From NCBI GenBank assembly GCA_964654855.1, contig CAZZJS010000005.1, positions 150,801 through 214,800 on the forward strand: DNA of 64,000 nt. Direction: 5' to 3'. Shown in pieces: positions 58,530 to 64,000 of the stretch. Under the pieces are notes generated by a model. The model was not told the DNA's origin and searched no databases. It worked only from the letters and a program-made list of their open reading frames with translations. Position numbers and translations under genes: made by a program. Within the stretch, counting starts at the first letter, position 1. Each line of letters starts with the position of its first letter. This DNA comes from JALZUV01 sp964654855. GTDB lineage: Bacteria; Pseudomonadota; Alphaproteobacteria; Rickettsiales; JALZUV01.

Positions 58530-60920
58530 ATGGCGGTTTATCCGGTTCTTCCTCTTCGTGATATTGTGGTGTTTCCTGGCATGATTGTGCCGCTCTTCGT
58601 TGGGCGTGAAAAATCAGTCAAAGCACTGGAGCAAGTCGTTGGCCAAGAAGCGAAGATTCTTCTCCTCAGCCAAAAGGAAGCGGGCGAGGATGATCCAAAT
58701 CCGGATAATCTGTTTGAAGTAGGAACGCTGGCGACGGTATTACAGCTATTGCGCCTGCCAGATGGAACGGTGAAAGTGTTGGTTGAAGGTGCAGCACGTG
58801 CGAAGATCAACCAGTTTGTGACGAATGAAGATTTCATCGAAGTGGATGCGGAGCAGCTGGATGATGAGATGAAAGATCCGTCCGAAGCGGAAGCGATGGC
58901 GCGCACCGCGAAAAGCCATTTTGAGCAATATATCAAATTGAATAAAAAAATTCCGTCAGAGATTCTTGGCACTGTGAATCAGATTGATAATCCAAGCCGT
59001 TTAGCTGATACGTTGGCCTCGCACCTCGCGATTAAAATTGCGCAAAAGCAGGAGTTGCTAGAAATTATTGGTATTGCTGAGCGTTTAGAGAAAATTTATT
59101 CGCTTATGGAATCAGAAATTTCGGTACTGAATACGGAAAAACGTATCCGTTCGCGTGTGAAGCGTCAAATGGAGAAGACCCAGCGCGAATATTATCTGAA
59201 TGAGCAAATGAAGGCGATTCAGAAAGAGCTTGGCGATGGTGATGGCGAAGGCAAAGGCGAAATCGCCGAGATTGAAGAGAAGCTAGAAAAGTTGAAGCTC
59301 TCGAAAGAAGCGAAAGAGAAATGCTTTGCGGAGCTAAAGAAGCTCAAAAATATGAGTCCAATGTCGGCGGAGGCTAGCGTTATCCGTAATTATCTAGAAT
59401 GGATGTTGGATATTCCATGGAAGAAAAATAGCCGTATTTTGCGCGATATTAATCGTGCAGAAGCAGTATTGGATGCGGATCATTTCGGGCTAGAGAAGGT
59501 CAAAGAGCGTATCCTTGAATATCTAGCGGTGCAAACCCGTATGAAGAAAATCAAAGGCCCTGTGCTTTGTTTAGTAGGCCCTCCAGGGGTGGGTAAAACC
59601 TCATTAGCACGTTCGATTGCGAAGGCGACAGGTCGTAACTTTGTAAAAATCTCGCTGGGTGGAGTGCGTGATGAGGCGGAAATCCGCGGTCATCGCCGTA
59701 CCTATATTGGTTCAATGCCGGGTAAGATTATCCAATCGATGAAGAAGGCGAAATCGTCCAACCCACTCTTCCTTTTGGATGAGATTGATAAAATGGGCAA
59801 TGACTTCCGTGGTGATCCAGCAGCAGCGTTGCTTGAAGTGTTAGACCCTGAGCAAAATGCGAATTTTGGCGATCATTATCTAGAGGTTGATTATGATCTT
59901 TCCAGCGTGATGTTCTTTGCGACGTCTAACAGCATGAACATGCCGCGGCCTTTACTTGACCGTATGGAGGTGATTCGTCTGTCTGGTTATACCGAAGACG
60001 AGAAGGTGGGTATCGCGACGCAGCATCTCATTACCAAGCAGATTAAAGCGCATGGTCTCAAGAGTAAAGAATGGTCAATCAACGAAGCGGCATTGCGCGA
60101 AGTGATTCGCTATTACACGCGTGAAGCGGGTGTTCGTGGATTGGAACGTATGCTGGCCAAGCTCGCCCGTAAAGCGGTGAAAGAGATTCTGCAAGGTAAG
60201 TATGAGTCGGTTGAAGTGACGCCGAAAAATTTGAAAGATTATGCGGGTATCCGCAAATTTAGCTACGGCGAGGCGGAAGAAGAAAACCTTGTGGGTATGA
60301 CCACAGGGCTTGCTTATACGGAAGTGGGCGGTGATTTGCTCATTATCGAATCGGTGGCTGTGGGCGGTAAAGGTAAAGTCAGCATTACTGGTAAGCTCGG
60401 CGATGTGATGCAGGAGTCAGCGCAAGCAGCCCTAAGTTATGTGCGCTCGCGTGCGGTGGAGTTCGGTATCGATCCACGTGTGATGCAGCGTAAAGACATG
60501 CATATTCACGTGCCCGATGGTGCTACGCCAAAAGATGGCCCAAGTGCGGGTATCGCGATGACGACGACGATTGTTTCTGTATTCACGGGTATTCCGGTGG
60601 ATCGTACCGTGGCAATGACAGGTGAGGTGACCTTGCGTGGCCGTGTGATGCCAATCGGTGGATTGAAAGAGAAGCTGCTAGCCGCGCTGCGCGGTGGCAT
60701 TAAAACGGTGATTATCCCTCAAGAAAATGAGAAGGATTTGGAAGAGATTCCGGCCAATGTGAAAGAAGGCTTGAAGATTATTCCGGTATCAACCGTCGAT
60801 GAAGTGTTGAAAATTGCGCTAACCAAAAAGCTAAAGCCCATCGAGTGGACCGAAGCCATGGAACAAGATTTCATGAAAATGCCTGATGATTCAAGCGACG
60901 GTAGCGTGGTTAAGCATTAG
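58530..60920 (+). CDS. lon: ATP-dependent protease Lon
   Basis: The 796-residue protein has the N-terminal LON substrate domain (YPVLPLRDIVVFPGMIVPL), a coiled-coil segment, the AAA+ module (Walker A GPPGVGKTS near 352, Walker B LFLLDEIDKM) and the C-terminal peptidase domain with catalytic Ser in DGPSAG and Lys in GGLKEKLLAA. It degrades misfolded proteins and, in alphaproteobacteria, regulators such as CcrM and DnaA. Conserved position after clpX and before hup, although here the 709-aa unknown gene is inserted between. Confidence 0.97.
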   Translation: MAVYPVLPLRDIVVFPGMIVPLFVGREKSVKALEQVVGQEAKILLLSQKEAGEDDPNPDNLFEVGTLATVLQLLRLPDGTVKVLVEGAARAKINQFVTNEDFIEVDAEQLDDEMKDPSEAEAMARTAKSHFEQYIKLNKKIPSEILGTVNQIDNPSRLADTLASHLAIKIAQKQELLEIIGIAERLEKIYSLMESEISVLNTEKRIRSRVKRQMEKTQREYYLNEQMKAIQKELGDGDGEGKGEIAEIEEKLEKLKLSKEAKEKCFAELKKLKNMSPMSAEASVIRNYLEWMLDIPWKKNSRILRDINRAEAVLDADHFGLEKVKERILEYLAVQTRMKKIKGPVLCLVGPPGVGKTSLARSIAKATGRNFVKISLGGVRDEAEIRGHRRTYIGSMPGKIIQSMKKAKSSNPLFLLDEIDKMGNDFRGDPAAALLEVLDPEQNANFGDHYLEVDYDLSSVMFFATSNSMNMPRPLLDRMEVIRLSGYTEDEKVGIATQHLITKQIKAHGLKSKEWSINEAALREVIRYYTREAGVRGLERMLAKLARKAVKEILQGKYESVEVTPKNLKDYAGIRKFSYGEAEEENLVGMTTGLAYTEVGGDLLIIESVAVGGKGKVSITGKLGDVMQESAQAALSYVRSRAVEFGIDPRVMQRKDMHIHVPDGATPKDGPSAGIAMTTTIVSVFTGIPVDRTVAMTGEVTLRGRVMPIGGLKEKLLAALRGGIKTVIIPQENEKDLEEIPANVKEGLKIIPVSTVDEVLKIALTKKLKPIEWTEAMEQDFMKMPDDSSDGSVVKH

Positions 60921-60940
60921 GAGGTTTCGCACAAACCCTC

Positions 60941-63070
60941 TTAGCCACGCATTACGGCTTGAGCTTTTCCTTCAACGATATTGAGGGTTGAAGGAACAAA
61001 ATCAGACCCTCCTGCCACCAGTTCAGCTTCAATGTCGAAAGCTTTCAAGGTATCTGCAATAACTTGCAGGTCATTCTTGGTAGCTGTGCCAACCCGTATT
61101 GTATCCTGATATTTGTCTTCTCTACCAAATCCAGCATGAGCTAATTTTGCGGATTGACCTTCTTGGGTGAGATCATTGATATTATTTTGTAGTTTCGTTA
61201 GTACTGCTTGCTCTTTTTCCGTCATGATATTGTCGGTGAAATCAAGGCTCTCATCTTTTTGAATCTCAGCAAATGTCTGGTGAATTTGTTCTTCACTTTC
61301 CGTGTACATTTTATTTGTGTATGTATCAGTCGTTGTCTCATAACTTGAACCGCTGTGAATTTCTGCTTCACCATATTTCTCTGTATTGATTTGACTTAAA
61401 TCGTGTACATTATTCTTTGCAAAGTTTTGATGTAAAGCCTCATAGTGCTTTTGAAACTCTGCATCGGTCATCGGTTTTGCACTCGGTGTTTGAGCCGCCA
61501 TAGCCTCTTCTTCCGCAGCTTTACTAGCGGCGAGGGTGGTTTGTGTAGCAGCAAATTCTGCAGGTGCGTTGACGTCACCTCTTGTATTATGAGCGGTTTG
61601 CTCTTTACGGGCTGCTAACTTTTCAAGATCAGATTTCCCCTCTTTTTTTGCCCATTTTATATCATCGCCAGCGTAGAGAGCGTCTCTAAACTCTTTTGCA
61701 CCGCCAAGAGTAGCTGCCGTTTCTTCGGCGCGTTTTATCTTGTTGTCACTATAATTGTTATTCACCATATAGGTCATGGCTTCATCCATGATGACAGTAT
61801 CTTGAGCTCGACGATCATTTGTTGCTTGCATTTGCTCTTGAGGCGTAGGCCCGGTCGATTTTAATTCTTCCACCTTAAGCGTTTCAAGCGGTGCTACGGC
61901 AATCGCTTCACGCTTTGGAGCGATATCTTGCTCAATCGTTTGTGTTGGTTCGACATAGTTAATCGCGTAAGTGGCCAGTACGTTGCCTTGTTCATCTTTA
62001 ATAGGCGGAATATCCATTTTAGAATATTTCTCCGCTAGAGCGATTTGTTTAGGGTCGTTGTTTAGGAGTTGTTTATAGCCACCTTCACCTAGCAAATGGA
62101 TGGCTTGTAATGTATCAAGCTGAATGGGTGGTGTCCCATCCCCCTTATCAATTGTAAGCGGGACGCCGGCCATCTCTGCATATTTTTCATCCAGCATTTG
62201 GTGATATTCGACATTATAGCCGTTAGTTTTCGCCTGTGGCGCGTTTGTCGCTGCCACCTCATCTTTTGCAGCAGTCTTTCGAGCGGCTTCAGGTTGCTCT
62301 TTTATTGCTGCCTCTGGAGAGAGATCAACTTTTTCCGCTAATTCAGTCTCAAGCTGAGATTGCTTTGCACTCTCAGTGGCGAATAGTTGCTCTGCTTGTT
62401 TTGCTGTTAGGGGCTTATAAGCATCCGCAAAATCTTTACGAAGTGCGTTATTTTCTTTTAAACGAGCATTATATTCTCTGTCCTCAGAAGAGCCGGTAAA
62501 GGAATTTCTGTAATCAGATTTCAAGTTAGCACCCGTTGTAATTTCGTAACCTTGTTCTTGAGCGCCTGGGCTCGTGTAAGAATTTGGGTTTAGATAGTAT
62601 AAGTTTTTCTCAGTATTGAGTGATTGATCATACTCTTCCAACTTCGTAGCCATTTTGTGTAACTTTTTTAAGGTGTCACCGCTATCAGCATACTTATCTT
62701 CAAAGCTTCCTTCTCTTGTAAACCATTTTCCTCCATGACCTGGAGCGATGCGATAATTGCTGACCTCTTCTAGTGCGGTAGCTTGCTCGTGAGGTTCCAT
62801 ATTGCGGAAACTCTCTTTAGATTTATTGATGGCGTCCTGACGCTCTAAAGGATCCGTGATGCCATTCATCTTAGCTTGAATGACACTATAGGCTTCTGCT
62901 GCTTCCGTATCGAGAAGGTTTCTATATTCTTCATAGAGATCTCCGTGCGCGTTCTCAATTCGAGTCATTGCTGCTTGATAAGCTGATCTTAATTCAGGCT
63001 CTACATTAGCTGCCGCAGCGGGTACGCGTCCTTCATCAAAGTAATCCGGTCGATTGAATCTATATGGCAT
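60941..63070 (-). CDS. Large hydrophilic protein of unknown function, 709 aa
   Basis: I recognise no family. The protein is soluble, acidic and rich in Ala, Glu, Gln and Lys, with helical and coiled-coil stretches (about 20-90, 200-265, 480-540) and an Asn/Asp/Thr-rich middle. It lacks a signal peptide, membrane helix or known motif. It interrupts the usual lon-hup neighbourhood on the opposite strand, which suggests lineage-specific insertion. In size, strand and style it resembles the 591-aa protein at 8.3-10.1 kb. An effector or structural protein is conceivable, but nothing shows it. Confidence 0.65.
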   Translation of the reverse strand: MPYRFNRPDYFDEGRVPAAAANVEPELRSAYQAAMTRIENAHGDLYEEYRNLLDTEAAEAYSVIQAKMNGITDPLERQDAINKSKESFRNMEPHEQATALEEVSNYRIAPGHGGKWFTREGSFEDKYADSGDTLKKLHKMATKLEEYDQSLNTEKNLYYLNPNSYTSPGAQEQGYEITTGANLKSDYRNSFTGSSEDREYNARLKENNALRKDFADAYKPLTAKQAEQLFATESAKQSQLETELAEKVDLSPEAAIKEQPEAARKTAAKDEVAATNAPQAKTNGYNVEYHQMLDEKYAEMAGVPLTIDKGDGTPPIQLDTLQAIHLLGEGGYKQLLNNDPKQIALAEKYSKMDIPPIKDEQGNVLATYAINYVEPTQTIEQDIAPKREAIAVAPLETLKVEELKSTGPTPQEQMQATNDRRAQDTVIMDEAMTYMVNNNYSDNKIKRAEETAATLGGAKEFRDALYAGDDIKWAKKEGKSDLEKLAARKEQTAHNTRGDVNAPAEFAATQTTLAASKAAEEEAMAAQTPSAKPMTDAEFQKHYEALHQNFAKNNVHDLSQINTEKYGEAEIHSGSSYETTTDTYTNKMYTESEEQIHQTFAEIQKDESLDFTDNIMTEKEQAVLTKLQNNINDLTQEGQSAKLAHAGFGREDKYQDTIRVGTATKNDLQVIADTLKAFDIEAELVAGGSDFVPSTLNIVEGKAQAVMRG

Positions 63071-63372
63071 GTTCTTGTCCTGAGTTTATATTTTTAACTA
63101 CATCTATCTTACTCCTGAAATATTTCAGTTTTATTAAGGTCGGACATTTTTTAGGGTTAAGCTCTCTCTTTAGTTGCAATATTCGCCTTTTATCCACCGT
63201 TTTTTGCCCAAAAAAGGCGAAAAACTGCCATTTTAGCGATTTTTACCCTTTACACGGCGTTCATTTGATGCTCTGTTCCTTTTCAGAGGCGGTATCGCTA
63301 GGCTCACAGCGGGTTTTAGGGGTGCTTAGTCTAAAATTAATAAGTTAATACACAACAACAGGGAGTGTGATC
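63071..63372. other. Divergent intergenic region between the 709-aa gene and hup
   Basis: About 300 bp without a gene. It contains an imperfect inverted repeat around CGCCTTTT...AAAAGGCG (about 63185-63221) and an AT-rich stretch before hup (TTAATAAGTTAA). It must hold the hup promoter; I cannot place the -35 and -10 boxes with confidence. Confidence 0.4.
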
Positions 63373-63666
63373 ATGAACAAAAATGAACTTATCTCAGCAG
63401 TAGCTTCACAGGCTGATCTAACAAAAGCAAAAGCAACAGAAGCAGTTGATGCAACATTTGACGCTATCACAGGTGCAATGTCTTCTGGTGATGAAGTACG
63501 CCTAGTAGGTTTCGGTACTTTTACTGTAGTACACCGTAAAGCAACAACTGGCCGTAACCCACGTAACGGTCAAGTGATCCAAATCGCTGCTTCTAACCAG
63601 CCTAAATTCCGTCCAGGTAAGGCTTTGAAAGAAGTTGTGAACAAAAAAGGTAAAAAAGCTGCATAA
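63373..63666 (+). CDS. hup: DNA-binding protein HU
   Basis: HU is a nucleoid-associated histone-like dimer. The 97-residue sequence starts MNKNELISAVASQADLTKAKA and includes VGFGTFTVVHRKATTGRNPRNGQ, the beta arm with the conserved RNP tip, ending in a short Lys-rich tail. ATG at 63373 with GGGAG 7 bases upstream is chosen over an in-frame GTG at 63367. It has its own terminator. Confidence 0.97.
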   Translation: MNKNELISAVASQADLTKAKATEAVDATFDAITGAMSSGDEVRLVGFGTFTVVHRKATTGRNPRNGQVIQIAASNQPKFRPGKALKEVVNKKGKKAA

Positions 63667-63687
63667 TTAAGCACTTATACTTTTTAT

Positions 63688-63728
63688 AAAAAACGGCGTA
63701 ATCCTTGTGATTGCGCCGTTTTTCTTTT
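63688..63728 (+). terminator. Intrinsic terminator of hup
   Basis: ACGGCGtAATC pairs with GATTgCGCCGT around CTTGT, flanked by A and T runs and followed by TTTTTCTTTT. A strong rho-independent terminator 20 bp beyond the hup stop. Confidence 0.88.
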
Positions 63729-63806
63729 ACCTGCATTTTATCGTGCAAAAGCACTTGCCAAGCGCGAATGGAGAGGTTAAACAACGCACTCAACTTTCTA
63801 TGGTAA

Positions 63807-63882
63807 GGGTGATTAGCTCAGCTGGTAGAGCAATTCGTTTACACCGAATAGGTCGGCGGTTCGACCCCGTCATCACCCACCA
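63807..63882 (+). tRNA. tRNA-Val (anticodon TAC)
   Basis: Acceptor GGGTGAT/ATCACCC, anticodon arm ATTCG-TTTACAC-CGAAT with anticodon TAC, T-arm GGCGG-TTCGACC-CCGTC, and encoded CCA. Its place after hup, before tRNA-Asp, is common in alphaproteobacteria. Confidence 0.96.
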
Positions 63883-63942
63883 TTTTAAGTCGATTAAATG
63901 CTTGCGTTTAGCCTAGCTAAATCTTAAAAGCATAATAGAGTT

Positions 63943-64000
63943 GCGGGGGTGTAGCTCAGTTGGTTAGAGCGCCGCCCTGTCACGGCGGAGGCCGCGAGTT
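63943..64000 (+). tRNA. tRNA-Asp (anticodon GTC), truncated by the window end
   Basis: Acceptor 5' strand GCGGGGG, D-arm TAGCTCAGTTGGTTAGAGC and anticodon arm CCGCC-CTGTCAC-GGCGG (anticodon GTC) are complete; the sequence ends at the start of the T-arm. Confidence 0.93.

Overview
This window is a mostly chromosomal piece of an alphaproteobacterium with moderate to low GC. The lineage call rests on a complete CtrA and its phosphotransferase ChpT next to fliI-fliJ, candidate CtrA sites beside them, the order tig-clpP-clpX-lon-hup-tRNA-Val-tRNA-Asp, a mycobacterial-type AhpC/AhpD pair, and a split glycine decarboxylase (gcvPA/gcvPB). The organism should be flagellated, secrete RTX proteins by a type I system, and make type IV-like pilins or pseudopilins. 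I cannot place it below class level.

Layout. 1-8.3 kb: start of the division/cell-wall cluster (mraZ, with an upstream array of TGGGN boxes), a fused aroA-cmk gene, an AsmA-family protein, a degenerate EAL protein and a prepilin peptidase-like protein. 8.3-13.3 kb: a lysine-rich unknown protein and a type I secretion ABC/adaptor pair, whose likely kind of cargo (an RTX repeat protein) lies at 20.8-21.9 kb. 13.4-17 kb: a peroxide-defence block (oxyR, a secreted redoxin, ahpC, ahpD) beside an intradiol dioxygenase-like gene and a diguanylate cyclase. 18-27.9 kb: housekeeping genes (pyrD, trpS, ndk, nfeD/SPFH pair, nadB, rpmA, rplU). 28-34 kb: a broken NtrC-type regulator, a LexA-like repressor with its catalytic Ser replaced, then chpT, ctrA, fliI and fliJ. 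34-41.4 kb: frataxin, PBP1A and the gcvT-H-PA-PB operon.

41.4-54.3 kb is the accessory region. It holds a small-ORF family in three copies, a secreted HExxH metallopeptidase, two tandemly duplicated prepilin genes (one with a hexanucleotide microsatellite over its start codon), and a gene for a protein built of at least nine 41-residue repeats that resemble TAL-effector/Bat-type DNA-binding repeats. That gene is interrupted by a 100-N assembly gap which the flanking sequence shows is exactly in phase with the repeat. A mobile element follows: an iteron-like array, a SpoVG-like gene, a gene II/X-type replication protein, a three-fold repeat protein, and a large serine recombinase that ends inside tRNA-Asn. 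Next to it are partial copies of the 3' half of tRNA-Arg, scars of one or more further integrations.

54.3-64 kb returns to conserved core: a Pam18/Tim14-like J protein, tig, clpP, clpX, lon, a large unknown protein, HU, tRNA-Val and the start of tRNA-Asp. The most novel item is the TALE-like repeat gene; the prepilin duplication, the tRNA-Arg scars, the doubly broken regulator and the MraZ box array also deserve attention.
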